64,000 bases of DNA, from the NCBI RefSeq assembly GCF_900107995.1, contig NZ_FNUM01000002.1, forward strand, positions 270,283 through 334,282. The letters are read 5' to 3'. The notes beneath the pieces were generated by a model, which was given only the letters and a program-made list of their open reading frames with translations, was not told where the DNA came from and searched no databases. The translations under genes and the position numbers were made by a program. Origin of the DNA: Alcanivorax sp. DSM 26293 (GTDB taxonomy: Bacteria > Pseudomonadota > Gammaproteobacteria > Pseudomonadales > Alcanivoracaceae). Positions within the stretch are counted from its first letter, which is position 1. The number at the start of each line of letters is the position of its first letter. Below are positions 8,724-17,783 of the stretch, piece after piece.

Positions 8724-8817
8724 GTTGATAGTTGATAATTGACAGTTGACAGCTAACGCCAAAACATTGCCGCAACCTATTGTTTTAGCTGTCAACTGTT
8801 CACTATTAACTGTTAAC
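8724..8817. repeat. Inverted repeat with four 7-bp units per arm, locus 1
   Basis: The left arm, 8724-8751, is four heptads: GTTGATA, GTTGATA, ATTGACA, GTTGACA. The right arm, 8790-8817, read on the minus strand is GTTAACA, GTTAATA, GTGAACA, GTTGACA. Both arms are exactly 28 bp; the innermost 15 bases (ACAGTTGACAGCTAA) pair perfectly. The loop is 38 bp. The right arm ends directly at the rnm stop codon (8818-8820), and the left arm begins 7 bp from the yciO start. The same design occurs at 32922-33080. Confidence 0.85.
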
Positions 8818-9639
8818 TCAAGCCAGCCTCCCTTCCCACACCGGCCTGGCCCCCTTCGGCACCGGCGGCAATCGCCCCAGGGCCAGCCATTTCTGCTCTG
8901 GTGAGTGAAAGTCCGACCCGGCGGACACCTGCAAATCAAAGTGCTGCCAGCACTCATCCAGCAACGCGGTCTGTTGCGGGGACAGTCCCGGCATGGCGAC
9001 TTCCAGGCCATCGCCGCCGGCCTCCTTGAAGCTGGCAAGAAACTGGCGCAGTTTCTTGCGGGTCATGCCATAGGCTTGCGGGTGGGCCAGCACCGCCGAG
9101 CCCCCTGCGGCATGGATATCCGCAATGGCCTCATGCAGCGAACACCAGGGCGTTGCCACAAACGCGGATTGGCCCTGCTTGAGGTAACGGTTAAAGGCAT
9201 GTCGCTGGTTGCGCACCCTGCCCGCCTCCTCCAGAAACCGGGCAAACAAGGGGCGACCCGGGGCATCGGTGCCTGCCAGCTCGCAGGTGCGTTCATAGCT
9301 ATTGGCCAGCGTGGCAGCCCGGTCCAGACGACGGCCTATCTCCCGGGCACGATTGACCCGTGCGGCCTGCTGGGCAGCCACCCTTTCCTGCAGCTGGGCG
9401 CAATCGGTATCCAGCCATAGCCCCAACACATGATACTCACGGTTTTCGTGTCGCACGGACAGCTCGATCCCGTTCACCAGCCTGATGCCATGCTGGCGAG
9501 CAGCCTCATCCGCCTCCGGCAGTCCTGCCAGAGTATCGTGGTCGGTCAGAGCCAGGCAGGTCACTCCGTAGTCTGCAGCCCTCGACACCAGCGCTGCAGG
9601 GCTTAGAATACCGTCGGACGCCGTGCTGTGACTGTGCAA
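8818..9639 (-). CDS. rnm: PHP-domain phosphoesterase, RNase AM/YciV type
   Basis: About 273 residues. Metal ligands of the PHP domain are all visible: the HSHST motif at the N-terminus, ALTDHDT, GIELSV, VLAHP and the late SAGSDFH. This is the YciV/RNase AM group, which trims 5' ends of small rRNAs and degrades nucleoside 3',5'-bisphosphates. The start is a puzzle: between the in-frame stop at 9676-9678 and the conserved IDLHSHST there is no ATG or GTG. The TTG at 9639 has no ribosome binding site and would cut off the conserved ID residues. CTG at 9669 and ATC at 9663 (AGAGG 8 nt upstream) are the only better-placed candidates. Confidence 0.88.
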   Translation of the reverse strand: MHSHSTASDGILSPAALVSRAADYGVTCLALTDHDTLAGLPEADEAARQHGIRLVNGIELSVRHENREYHVLGLWLDTDCAQLQERVAAQQAARVNRAREIGRRLDRAATLANSYERTCELAGTDAPGRPLFARFLEEAGRVRNQRHAFNRYLKQGQSAFVATPWCSLHEAIADIHAAGGSAVLAHPQAYGMTRKKLRQFLASFKEAGGDGLEVAMPGLSPQQTALLDECWQHFDLQVSAGSDFHSPEQKWLALGRLPPVPKGARPVWEGRLA

Positions 9640-9832
9640 GTCGATTGTATGGTTACAGGAGATAGCCAGATCCTCTCAGGGTTCTTGATGTTTCTGCTAT
9701 GACGCCAAATCCGCCAAATGGCCCGGAAAGGTCGGCGGATCACTGGGCCAAGGCGCAGGGTAGCATTTTTGTCCCCGTTACCGGCATTTTTAACGGCGCC
9801 AGGCCGCCCCCATCGATCAAACGGAATCAGCA

Positions 9833-10567
9833 ATGACCGACAGCGATACCCCCGAACAGACCCGCAAACCCACTGCGCCGGCGAAACAGGAAAGCCTGCT
9901 GGCCAATCTGCTGATCAACATCATCATTCCTGCCCTGATCCTGGCGAAACTCTCCGGGGACGACTGGCTGGGCACCAAATGGGCCATTGTGGTCGCATTG
10001 GCATTCCCCCTGCTCTATGGCCTGCGGGACTTTCTCAAGACCGGCAGGGCCAATTTTTTCTCCGGGCTCGGCATTATCAGCATTCTGCTGACCGGTGGCA
10101 TCAGCCTGATGGAGCTGGACGCCAAATACATTGCGATCAAGGAAGCAGCCATTCCGGCGCTACTGGGTTTTGCGACGATTGTATCCCTGCGCACGCGTTG
10201 GCCATTGGTGAAAACGTTCCTCTACAACGACAAGGTGCTCGATACCGAGAAAATTGCGTCCCGACTGGCCGAGAACAATAGCGTGTCCGCCTTCGAGCAA
10301 ACCCTGAAACAGGCCTCCTGGATGGTGGCCGCCTCGTTTTTTCTGTCCTCGGTGCTGAATTACTTCCTGGCCATGCTGATACTGACCAGCCCTCCCGGCA
10401 CCGAAGCCTTCAACGCTGAACTCGGCAAGATGACAGCCCTGAGTTACCCGGTTATTGTCTTGCCCTCCATGATTGTACTGATCCTCGCCATGGTCTTTCT
10501 GTTTCGCCGCATCGGCAAACTCACCGGCCTGAAGCTGGAAGAGATCATGGCCGCACACCACCGCTAA
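9833..10567 (+). CDS. YciB/VC0807-type integral membrane protein
   Basis: 244 residues with about six hydrophobic segments, starting at [15 protein letters not shown] (about residue 25) and ending at [15 protein letters not shown] (about 208-222), followed by a short basic tail. The first, charged 20 residues are probably cytoplasmic. Overall shape and motifs resemble the VC0807/YciB (intracellular septation protein A-like) group; YciB proteins are linked to envelope synthesis, but no activity is established for this branch. It heads an operon with yciI 23 bp downstream and is divergent from rnm. Family call moderate, molecular role unknown. Confidence 0.65.
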   Translation: MTDSDTPEQTRKPTAPAKQESLLANLLINIIIPALILAKLSGDDWLGTKWAIVVALAFPLLYGLRDFLKTGRANFFSGLGIISILLTGGISLMELDAKYIAIKEAAIPALLGFATIVSLRTRWPLVKTFLYNDKVLDTEKIASRLAENNSVSAFEQTLKQASWMVAASFFLSSVLNYFLAMLILTSPPGTEAFNAELGKMTALSYPVIVLPSMIVLILAMVFLFRRIGKLTGLKLEEIMAAHHR

Positions 10568-10590
10568 CCCCCAAACGAAAGAGCGAAACC

Positions 10591-10890
10591 ATGCTGTACG
10601 CGATTATCAGTGAGGATGTGGCCAATTCCCTTCCCTTGCGCAAACAGGCCCGGGCGGACCACCTGGCCCGCCTGGAAAGCCTGAAAGAACAAGGGCGACT
10701 TATTCTCGCCGGCCCGCACCCGGCCATCGACAGTAACGATCCCGGCGACGCCGGTTTTACCGGATCGCTGGTCGTGGCCGAATTCCCGTCCCTGGAAGCG
10801 GCCCAGCAATGGGCTGATGCGGACCCCTACATTGCTGCCGGTGTGTATGCCGGCGTCACGGTAAAACCGTTCAAGAAGGTGCTGCCCTGA
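10591..10890 (+). CDS. yciI: YciI family protein
   Basis: 99-residue ferredoxin-like fold protein. The family's His/Asp dyad is visible in [12 protein letters not shown] and in the closing [12 protein letters not shown] motif. In the family some members are hydrolases or dehydrochlorinases; most, including the E. coli prototype, have no proven substrate. The ATG at 10591 follows an AAAGAGCGA ribosome binding site, and the gene sits 23 bp after the YciB-like gene, a pairing found in many gammaproteobacteria. Confidence 0.93.
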   Translation: MLYAIISEDVANSLPLRKQARADHLARLESLKEQGRLILAGPHPAIDSNDPGDAGFTGSLVVAEFPSLEAAQQWADADPYIAAGVYAGVTVKPFKKVLP

Positions 10891-11013
10891 GCTGATGGCG
10901 GGCAGATTGCCATTTTTTACAAAGACACCACGGCCCACAGCGCGAAATGTGATTATGGTAGCGCCGCAACCCTGATGACTTCTTTAGACTGCGCGGCCTG
11001 ATACGAAGGAGTA

Positions 11014-11685
11014 ATGACCCCCATGCTCGCAAGACTGGTTTGTTTCCTGGCAATAATGGTAGCCAGCCATACGGCGGTTGCCTCGACTGCCTGGGTGGAT
11101 GACAGTATTTATGTGCCCATTCGCTCATCCGCCAACCCGGCTGGACGAATCCTGCACCGGGGTATCAAGAGCGGTACCCGCATTGAGTTTCTCGGTTTTG
11201 ACGGGGACTGGGCGAAGATCCGCTACAAGGACATTGAAGGCTACATCGGCAAGCAATACCTGAGCCAGAGCCCCACCGCCGAGATCCTGCTGGAACGGGC
11301 CAATCAGGCCAGCGAACAGGCCAAGGCGGAAGCGGCCAAACTTCGGACCCAGCTGGCAGAGCTAAAAGGTCAGCACCAGGCCCTTTCCGAACAGTCATCC
11401 GAACTGAAGAATGCCCTCAGCGCCCGCAGTAATGAACTGGAGCAACTGCAGGACGTGGCCTCGGATCCGATCCGCCTGGACCAGGCCAACCGTCGCCTCA
11501 ACGAGGAGCTGAGCCTGCTTCGATCCGAGCTGGATCAGGTCAAGGGCGAGAATGTGATGCTCCGCAACAACAATACCTCCCAGCAATGGATCACCGGGGT
11601 CGGCATTCTGCTGCTTGGCCTGATTGCCGGCATGATCATGCGCTCCCGTTCCGGGCGCCGTCGCAATAGTGGTTGGGCCAACTGA
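11014..11685 (+). CDS. TIGR04211-type SH3-domain protein with coiled coil and C-terminal anchor
   Basis: 223 residues: signal peptide (about 1-24), a bacterial SH3 domain (about 28-85, with VPIRSSANPAGRILHRGIKSG and the closing IEGYIGKQYLS), a long coiled coil (about 90-190, heptads in TQLAELKGQHQALSEQSSEL), and one membrane helix near the C-terminus (WITGVGILLLGLIAGMIM) followed by a basic tail. This matches the YgiM-like TIGR04211 family. It is probably exposed to the periplasm, with the SH3 part perhaps binding peptidoglycan. AAGGAG lies 2 nt before ATG 11014 and 11 nt before ATG 11023, so either start is possible. A strong terminator follows. Confidence 0.88.
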   Translation: MTPMLARLVCFLAIMVASHTAVASTAWVDDSIYVPIRSSANPAGRILHRGIKSGTRIEFLGFDGDWAKIRYKDIEGYIGKQYLSQSPTAEILLERANQASEQAKAEAAKLRTQLAELKGQHQALSEQSSELKNALSARSNELEQLQDVASDPIRLDQANRRLNEELSLLRSELDQVKGENVMLRNNNTSQQWITGVGILLLGLIAGMIMRSRSGRRRNSGWAN

Positions 11686-11707
11686 CCCCTGCCCCCGCAA
11701 TCCTGAT

Positions 11708-11739
11708 AAAGGCCATGCCATACCCGCATGGCCTTTTTT
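11708..11739 (+). terminator. Intrinsic terminator after the SH3-domain gene
   Basis: The stem AAGGCCATGC pairs with GCATGGCCTT around a CATACCC-type loop and runs straight into six T residues. It lies 23 bp after the stop at 11685. Confidence 0.92.
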
Positions 11740-11777
11740 ATGCATAAACGGTCCAACACCCTGTATTTTCGGCAAAA

Positions 11778-12746
11778 ATGACCGAAACGGACACGGGACA
11801 TGCCCACAGCCTTTGGGTAGCATGCGTGTTTACCCTGATATTGATGACGACAGTTATGACTCTCTGGCACAAGATTCGTGGCGCACTGGCCCTGCTGGGC
11901 ATCCTGGTCAACACCCTGCTTCTCTGCCTGCCGCTTTACTTTTTTGCCCTGCTGCGCCTGGTCCTGCGCGGGGAAAAAGCCCAGGTGGTTTTGTCTAGAA
12001 TCCTGGTGTTCATCGCCGAAACCTGGATCGGCATCAATAACGCCATTATCGGCCTGACCAGTCAGGTGAAATGGAACATCACTGGCATGGAGAGCCTGGA
12101 CCGGGATCAATGGTACCTGGTCACCTGCAACCACCAGTCCTGGGCCGATATTCTCGTGCTGCAGCGCATTTCCAACCGCCGTATTCCGTTCCTGAAGTTT
12201 TTCCTCAAGCAGGAACTGATCAAGGTCCCCCTGCTGGGACTGGCCTGGTGGGCGCTGGACTTCCCCTTTATGAAGCGCTTCAGCAAGGCGGAAATTGAAA
12301 AGAACCCGTCGCTTAAGGGCAAGGACCTGGAAACCACCCGCAAGGCCTGCGAGAAATTTGCCTACTTTCCCACCTCGGTGATGAACTTTTTTGAAGGCAC
12401 CCGCTTCGACGCGGAAAAACATGCCAAGCAACAATCCCCCTATAAACACCTGCTCAAACCCAAGGCCGGCGGCGCCGCCTTTACCCTCAATGCCATGTCA
12501 GGACATTTGCGAAATTTGCTTGATGTGACCATTATTTACCCCCCGGAGGCTCCTCGCTCTCTGCTGGCTTTTCTCGGCGGCGCCATGAACGACATCGACG
12601 TGATCGTTCAACAGCGTGTTATTCCTGCCTGGGCCTCGGAAGGCGACTATGAATCGGACCCGGAATTCCGCGCCCGATTCCAGCAATGGATTGGCGAGCT
12701 CTGGGCGGAAAAGGATGCCTTACTGACTTCGAAAATGGACCGATAA
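11778..12746 (+). CDS. PlsC-type (YihG-like) acyltransferase
   Basis: Membrane-associated 1-acyl-glycerophosphate acyltransferase family protein. The catalytic HX4D motif is NHQSWAD (His119-Asp124 counted from 11778), followed by the substrate motif FFEGTRFD and the later VTIIYPPE block. The N-terminal hydrophobic region (ALLGILVNTLLLCLPLYFFAL) anchors it in the inner membrane. ATG 11778 gives 322 residues, but no ribosome binding site is seen; ATGs at 11844 and 11856 (MTLWHKIRGALAL) would give a start more like YihG. YihG proteins shape acyl composition of phospholipids. It lies after a terminator, so it has its own promoter. Confidence 0.87.
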   Translation: MTETDTGHAHSLWVACVFTLILMTTVMTLWHKIRGALALLGILVNTLLLCLPLYFFALLRLVLRGEKAQVVLSRILVFIAETWIGINNAIIGLTSQVKWNITGMESLDRDQWYLVTCNHQSWADILVLQRISNRRIPFLKFFLKQELIKVPLLGLAWWALDFPFMKRFSKAEIEKNPSLKGKDLETTRKACEKFAYFPTSVMNFFEGTRFDAEKHAKQQSPYKHLLKPKAGGAAFTLNAMSGHLRNLLDVTIIYPPEAPRSLLAFLGGAMNDIDVIVQQRVIPAWASEGDYESDPEFRARFQQWIGELWAEKDALLTSKMDR

Positions 12747-12809
12747 GCCAGAGTTCGGCATATCGGCCCACAAAAAACAGGGACCCGGGAAGCACCCGGG
12801 CGAGACATT

Positions 12810-15374
12810 ATGTTTGGCCGATTTCTGAAACCACGCTGGCAGCACGCCAATCCCGATATACGGCTGAAGGCCGTCGAGCAACTTTCCCCCAGTGATGACG
12901 AGGCCACCCTGGCCCGCCTCGCCCGGGGGGATTCCAATTCCCTGGTGCGAGCCGCTGCCAGTGGTCGGATTACCGATTTTTCCCTGCTGGATGAAATCCA
13001 TCAGCGTGATGAGGAGCCCTCCGTGCGCGAGGCCGCCTCACTACGCATCATGGCGTTACTGGCCGGCACCGCCGAAGGCGCTCCCAACAGTGAAACCCGG
13101 TTGCGATTGATCCGCCTCACCGGCAACCGGGACGCTCTGGCCTATATTGCCCGCAACAGCCCCGAGGAAATGTGCCAACAGGCCGCCATCGAGCGCCTGG
13201 ACGATGACAGCCTGCTGTTCGAACTGGCGCTGGAGAGCAAGACAGAAACCCTGCGTCTGGAGGCTGCCCAGCAACTGCGCAGCCTGTCCCTGCTCAAGCG
13301 TCTGAGCCGCGAAGGCCGCGATAAACGCGTGACCCGGCTGGCCAGGGAACAAGCCAGGGCGTTGCAGGAAAAAATTCAGCTGGAAGAAGCCGAATCCGCA
13401 CGGGTGGCCCAACTGGCCGATCGACTGGAACAACATGCCCGCCGTTCAGTGGATGCGCTGTATGGCCCGCGCCTGGAACAATTTGAGCAACAGTGGCAGG
13501 AAAGCCGTAACCGGGCGACACCGGACCTGGCCGAGCGGGTGCAACAGGCCCTGCAACACTGCCGGCATCAACTGGCGACCCTGCAGGAAGAAACCCATCG
13601 CCAGGCATTGGCAGATACCGCCCGTGCAGAGCGCGAGGCCGCCGCTCACAACCTGTATCAACTCCTCAGCCACACCGAACCGCAAGCCTGGGAAGCTCAA
13701 CTCGGCGAATTGCGCTCTGCCCTGGCCACCCAGAAACGGCGCTGGGACAGCGCCAATGAGCAAGCGCCAGCGCCTGACAATGACCGGCAGGCCTTCGACG
13801 ACCTGGTGAGCGCTTTCGAGCGCATGTTGAGCCTGGCTACGGAGATTCTCGACGCACGGGATGATCCCGCTCGTCTGCGCAGCCTGTCAGAACAGTGGCC
13901 GACGGGATATCCCAAGCCGCCCTTGCTGAGTGCACTGGCAACAGAACCCCGCGAAGAGAAGCCCGCTTCCGCTCCCGGCCGGCCGACGGCCAGTCCCCAT
14001 CAAGGGCTGCTGGTTGCCCTGAAACGGGAACTCCGTGAAGGCAACCTGCGCCATGCCAATCGTCTCTGGCACAAGGCCCAGGCCATTGTCGAGGAAGGCG
14101 ATGATCCGGCGCTGGCCAACCAGCTGAAGAAGCTGGAATCCCGACGCGCCGAACTGCAGGACTGGCACCGGTTTGCTGCTGAGCCCAAGAAAGTCTCGCT
14201 GTGTGAATCCATGGAAGCCCTTGCCGACAGCGCCATGGATGCCCCGCAACTGGCATCGGCCATCCAGGCGCTTCATGACGAATGGCGGGCCCTGATGAGT
14301 TCTGATCAGGATGAGGACCAGGCCCTCTGGGACCGGTTCAAGGCCGCCTCCGATCGCGCCTATGAGCCCTGCAAGGCCCATTTCGCCGAACAGGACGCAC
14401 TGCGCCAGCAGAATCTGGAAAAGCGCCGCCAGCTTTGCGAACAGCTGGAAGGTTTTATCAGTGCCCAGGACTGGAGCCGGGCAGACTGGCAAGGCATCTG
14501 GCAAATCCGCCAACAGGCACCGAAGGACTGGAAGGCCATCCAGCCGGTGCGGTTCACCGATGCCCGGGAGGTGCAGAAACGCTTCTCCGCCATCCTTTCT
14601 GACCTGGATGACAAGTTGAAAGACTATGTGGAACAGGCGGAAGCGGCCCGGCAAGCCCTGATCGACCAAGCGGCAGCGCTGACCGAGCAGACCGATGTGG
14701 GTGAAGCTACCCGCCAGGCCCAGCAACTGCAGAAACAATGGCGAGACACGCCATGGCTGCCACCGGCTCAGCACCGTGCCGGGCAAAAGCAGTTCAAGAA
14801 AATCATGGATGGCCTGTTTGCGGAGCGCAATCGTCAGCACGCCGAGCGCAAGGCGGAACAGGAGGCCCGTTCGCAGGAGGCACAGGGTGCCGTTGAACAC
14901 CTGCAAATCAGCCTGGATGCCCCTTTCTCAACAGATGGCGCCGACGATCTGAAGGACGCCTTACGCGCTGTTGAGCAATTCCACAGCGCCGCCCTGCCCC
15001 AATCACTCAACCGCCAGGCCCAGCAACTGCGCCGTCGCGCCCGGGAAAGGCTTGATCGCCAGTCTGAATGGGAAAACTGGCAAATGCTGCAACAGAAGGT
15101 GGAAAACCTTGCCGAGGTGACTGAGTGTGGCGAAGCGTCACTGACACTGGCGGTGGCCTTCGAAGCGTTGGCCGGGGTGCCCAGCCCTGAAGCCGAGCGT
15201 CAGCGGCGCCTTCAGTGGCAACTGGAGACATTGCCGTCGGCAATGAAGCAGCAGGAATTTGCCGCCCTGGATGAGATGAGCCGTCTACTGAAAGCCCACG
15301 ACCAACCCGTCTCTACTGCTGTGCGTAACCGCCTTCATCAGGCCCTGGCCGTGCTGGAGCCCGGCAGTGAGTAA
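12810..15374 (+). CDS. DUF349 domain protein
   Basis: 854 residues, cytoplasmic, nearly all helical and rich in Glu, Gln, Arg and Ala. The first 150 residues look like HEAT-type repeats (DIRLKAVEQLSPSDDEATL and similar units). The middle and C-terminal parts hold several DUF349 repeats, recognisable by LWDRFKAASDRAYEPCKAHF and W(R/Q)...W...(Q/R)(K/R)FK units. The family is widespread in proteobacteria without an assigned function; coiled-coil and repeat content suggest a scaffold or nucleic-acid-associated role, which is only a guess. The next gene starts 8 bp before this stop, so the two are probably coupled. Confidence 0.8.
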   Translation: MFGRFLKPRWQHANPDIRLKAVEQLSPSDDEATLARLARGDSNSLVRAAASGRITDFSLLDEIHQRDEEPSVREAASLRIMALLAGTAEGAPNSETRLRLIRLTGNRDALAYIARNSPEEMCQQAAIERLDDDSLLFELALESKTETLRLEAAQQLRSLSLLKRLSREGRDKRVTRLAREQARALQEKIQLEEAESARVAQLADRLEQHARRSVDALYGPRLEQFEQQWQESRNRATPDLAERVQQALQHCRHQLATLQEETHRQALADTARAEREAAAHNLYQLLSHTEPQAWEAQLGELRSALATQKRRWDSANEQAPAPDNDRQAFDDLVSAFERMLSLATEILDARDDPARLRSLSEQWPTGYPKPPLLSALATEPREEKPASAPGRPTASPHQGLLVALKRELREGNLRHANRLWHKAQAIVEEGDDPALANQLKKLESRRAELQDWHRFAAEPKKVSLCESMEALADSAMDAPQLASAIQALHDEWRALMSSDQDEDQALWDRFKAASDRAYEPCKAHFAEQDALRQQNLEKRRQLCEQLEGFISAQDWSRADWQGIWQIRQQAPKDWKAIQPVRFTDAREVQKRFSAILSDLDDKLKDYVEQAEAARQALIDQAAALTEQTDVGEATRQAQQLQKQWRDTPWLPPAQHRAGQKQFKKIMDGLFAERNRQHAERKAEQEARSQEAQGAVEHLQISLDAPFSTDGADDLKDALRAVEQFHSAALPQSLNRQAQQLRRRARERLDRQSEWENWQMLQQKVENLAEVTECGEASLTLAVAFEALAGVPSPEAERQRRLQWQLETLPSAMKQQEFAALDEMSRLLKAHDQPVSTAVRNRLHQALAVLEPGSE

Positions 15375-15843
15375 TTTTCTCACCCGTTTCGCCCGCACGC
15401 CAAGAGGCCTGCGCTGGTTTCTCAACTTATACGGGCCTTATCTCGGGGCCGGCGTGCGGGTGGATTTCCTGGCTGAGGATTTCCGCGAATTGAGGGTGTC
15501 CATGGGGTTGCACTGGTACAACCGCAACTACGTGGGCACCCATTTTGGCGGCAGCCTTTATTCCATGGTGGACCCGTTCTACATGCTCATGGTGATGAAC
15601 GTGCTGGGTCGAGACTATATCGTCTGGGACAAGGCCGCAGAGATTGATTTTATCAAACCGGGCACAGGACGGGTCCACGCGCACTTCCAGCTAACTGATG
15701 TCATGCTGGACGATATCCAGCGACATACCGCTGATGGCAACAAATACCTGCCCTGCTGGCCGGTGACCATCGTCAATGACGATGGCGAGACCGTGGCACA
15801 AATCAACAAGACTCTCTATATCCGCAAGAAGCCCCGGACCTGA
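15367..15843 (+). CDS. DUF4442 hot-dog fold thioesterase-like protein
   Basis: 158 residues with the DUF4442 pattern: MGLHWYNRNYVGTHFGGSLY and an IDFIKPGTGRVHAHF strand pair, characteristic of the YiiD-C/acyl-CoA thioesterase-like hot-dog domain. Its start overlaps the DUF349 stop by 8 bp. Substrate unknown; a fatty-acyl-CoA or related thioester is likely by family. The reading frame closes at TGA 15841-15843 just before the convergent DUF924 gene. Confidence 0.85.
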   Translation: MSNFLTRFARTPRGLRWFLNLYGPYLGAGVRVDFLAEDFRELRVSMGLHWYNRNYVGTHFGGSLYSMVDPFYMLMVMNVLGRDYIVWDKAAEIDFIKPGTGRVHAHFQLTDVMLDDIQRHTADGNKYLPCWPVTIVNDDGETVAQINKTLYIRKKPRT

Positions 15844-15864
15844 TCCCTCGCATGGCGTTTCCAA

Positions 15865-16479
15865 TTACTGTCCGAAGCCCCCTGATTTTTCCAGATAAGC
15901 AAGCTCTTCAGACGTGCTTTCCCGCCCCAGCGCCTTGTTGCGATGGGGGAAGCGCCCGAAGCGGCTAATCAGCTCCCGATGCTGCCTGGCGGCATTGACG
16001 CTGCTGCGAACCGAGTCGCGACAGGAAGCGGGTGCGCGCTCCAGCAAGTCGGTCATGCTCTTCAGGCAGAGATCCTGAAGATCTTCATCTTCGGCATGCA
16101 TCAGTGGCATCAGAAAGAACACCTGGTTACACAAGGGCAGCTTGCTGTGCATCTGCCTGGAGACACCCTCCACTGCCAGCGTGGCTGCCCGGTGATCGCC
16201 AGCAAACGCTTTTCCCTGGCCTCGATCGATATGGCGGGTGAACTGATCCAGTAGCAGAATCAGGGCCAGGCGCGACTGGGGCTGGCGCTCCCAGTCCACC
16301 AGTTCCTGCTGCAGAGCCGCCTCCACCCAGGCGCCGAAGCGGTGCTCAATCTCCGCATCATCCCCGGCGCTGGCCCGAAACCATTTCCGGGTCACCGATG
16401 ACGCCGGCCAATCCTGGCTCAGGCCATCCTCAAACCAGTAATCCAGTACCTCCTGCCAGGGTGGCGTCAGCTCAAACAT
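15865..16479 (-). CDS. DUF924 family protein
   Basis: 204 residues from ATG 16479 (MFELTPPWQEVLDYWFEDG). An open frame runs on to 16542, but that upstream part is antisense-like and overlaps tesA. The family motifs VLDYWF, LALILLLDQFTRHIDRG and FGRFPHRNKALGRESTSEE are clear. DUF924 proteins are small helical proteins, TPR-like, without assigned function. The start overlaps the tesA stop by 8 bp, so it is the second gene of a tesA operon. Confidence 0.85.
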   Translation of the reverse strand: MFELTPPWQEVLDYWFEDGLSQDWPASSVTRKWFRASAGDDAEIEHRFGAWVEAALQQELVDWERQPQSRLALILLLDQFTRHIDRGQGKAFAGDHRAATLAVEGVSRQMHSKLPLCNQVFFLMPLMHAEDEDLQDLCLKSMTDLLERAPASCRDSVRSSVNAARQHRELISRFGRFPHRNKALGRESTSEELAYLEKSGGFGQ

Positions 16480-17107
16480 CCTCGTCCCCTTTGCCGTTGC
16501 CGCACCGTGCGGGCAACACCGGTTCAAGCACGGAAACCGCATGGCGCTTCAACAATGGCTGCGCCTCTTCGGTGGGATGAATTCCGTCTTTCTGCAACCA
16601 GCCCTTTTCTACCACGCCCTCAAGGAAAAACGGGAACAATGGCACCTGTTTGTCGTCGGATACCTGACGGAACTGTTGTTCGAACAGGCGGGTATACTGT
16701 TGCCCGTAATTGGGGGGTATCCGCATGCCCAGCAGCACAGGCGTCGCATTGGCCGCACGGCTTTTCTCGATCATCTGTGTCAGATTGTTCGCCATGGCCA
16801 CCGGGGACAGGCCGCGCAGTCCATCATTACCGCCCAGCTCAATGATCACGATGTCTGGCGAATGCGTGTCCAGCAGGGCCTCAAGGCGACTATTACCCCC
16901 GGCGGTGGTTTCTCCACTGACCGAGGCATTGATCACGGGGAAATCACGGCAGCGCTGTTCCAGTTCTTTCTCCAACAGGGCGACCCAGCCGGCGGATTTT
17001 TCAATCCCGTAGGCCGCGCTGATACTATCGCCAAGCACCAGCAAGCCACCGGCCTGCACCGACAACGACGTTATTGCCAGAACTGTCACTAAAAGAAGCC
17101 GAATCAT
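16472..17107 (-). CDS. tesA: Acyl-CoA thioesterase I / lysophospholipase L1 / arylesterase
   Basis: Periplasmic SGNH hydrolase cleaving acyl-CoA, lysophospholipid and aryl ester bonds. 211 residues from ATG 17107; the frame stays open upstream, but the signal peptide begins here ([19 protein letters not shown]). Block I is LGDSISAAYG with nucleophile Ser28; block III is GGNDGLRG; the Asp/His pair is in DGIHPTEE. Its start codon overlaps that of the divergent ybbA (the shared TCATGA), an arrangement close to that around E. coli tesA-ybbA. A GGGAG lies 11 nt upstream, inside ybbA. Confidence 0.94.
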   Translation of the reverse strand: MIRLLLVTVLAITSLSVQAGGLLVLGDSISAAYGIEKSAGWVALLEKELEQRCRDFPVINASVSGETTAGGNSRLEALLDTHSPDIVIIELGGNDGLRGLSPVAMANNLTQMIEKSRAANATPVLLGMRIPPNYGQQYTRLFEQQFRQVSDDKQVPLFPFFLEGVVEKGWLQKDGIHPTEEAQPLLKRHAVSVLEPVLPARCGNGKGDEDV

Positions 17108-17783
17108 GAATACAAAGTCTCCCGTATTGAGCGCCCGAAACCTTGGCAAACGTGTCCTGGGACCAGAGGGCGGACTGGACCTGTTGCAGGATATCACGCT
17201 GACCGTGAATGCCGGTGATAGTCTGGCCATCACCGGGCCGTCAGGTTCCGGCAAGTCGACATTGCTTTCCCTGTTGGCCGGCCTGGATGTGCCCACCCGT
17301 GGCGAGGTGCTGCTGGCAGACACCCCCTTCAGCAGTGGCAGTGAAGATCAACGTGCACGCCTGCGCGGCGAGCATTGCGGCTTTGTCTTTCAGCATTTCC
17401 AGTTGGTGGCGGATCTTACCGCCCAGGAGAATGTGATGCTGCCGCTGGAAATTCTTGGCCGTGACAAGGCCCGCGATACCGCCCGACATTGGTTGGGCCA
17501 GGTGGGACTGGGCAAGCGTTGCCACCACTTCCCCGCCCAACTGTCAGGCGGTGAACAGCAGCGAGTAGCCCTGGCCCGGGCCTTCGCGGTCGCCCCTTCC
17601 TTGCTGTTTGCTGATGAACCCACGGGAAGCCTGGATTATGCCAACGGCGAGCACGTGGCAGACCTGCTGTTTTCCCTGAACCGGGAACAGGGCACCGCCC
17701 TGGTGCTGGTCACCCACGACCAGACCCTGGCTCGCCGTTGCAGTCGAGCTATGTCGCTGGTGGAGGGCCGTCTCGGTGTTTAA
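17106..17783 (+). CDS. ybbA: ABC transporter ATP-binding protein, YbbA type
   Basis: 225-residue MacB/LolD-like nucleotide-binding subunit. Walker A is GPSGSGKS, the signature is [14 protein letters not shown], Walker B is LLFADEPTG, and the H-loop is LVTHD. It partners the FtsX-type permease encoded 8 bp overlapping downstream. Such pairs move hydrophobic substrates or transmit force across the envelope rather than importing solutes. The start at 17106 overlaps the opposite tesA start, leaving no room for a conventional intergenic promoter. Confidence 0.93.
   Translation: MNTKSPVLSARNLGKRVLGPEGGLDLLQDITLTVNAGDSLAITGPSGSGKSTLLSLLAGLDVPTRGEVLLADTPFSSGSEDQRARLRGEHCGFVFQHFQLVADLTAQENVMLPLEILGRDKARDTARHWLGQVGLGKRCHHFPAQLSGGEQQRVALARAFAVAPSLLFADEPTGSLDYANGEHVADLLFSLNREQGTALVLVTHDQTLARRCSRAMSLVEGRLGV

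Noticed and set aside
9718-10281. 187-codon plus-strand frame overlapping the YciB-like gene
   Set aside because: Same strand, other frame, His/Gln/Pro-rich; a shadow of the real gene.
12770-12805. ACCCGGG repeats before the DUF349 gene
   Set aside because: Two short direct copies only; can arise by chance in GC-rich DNA.
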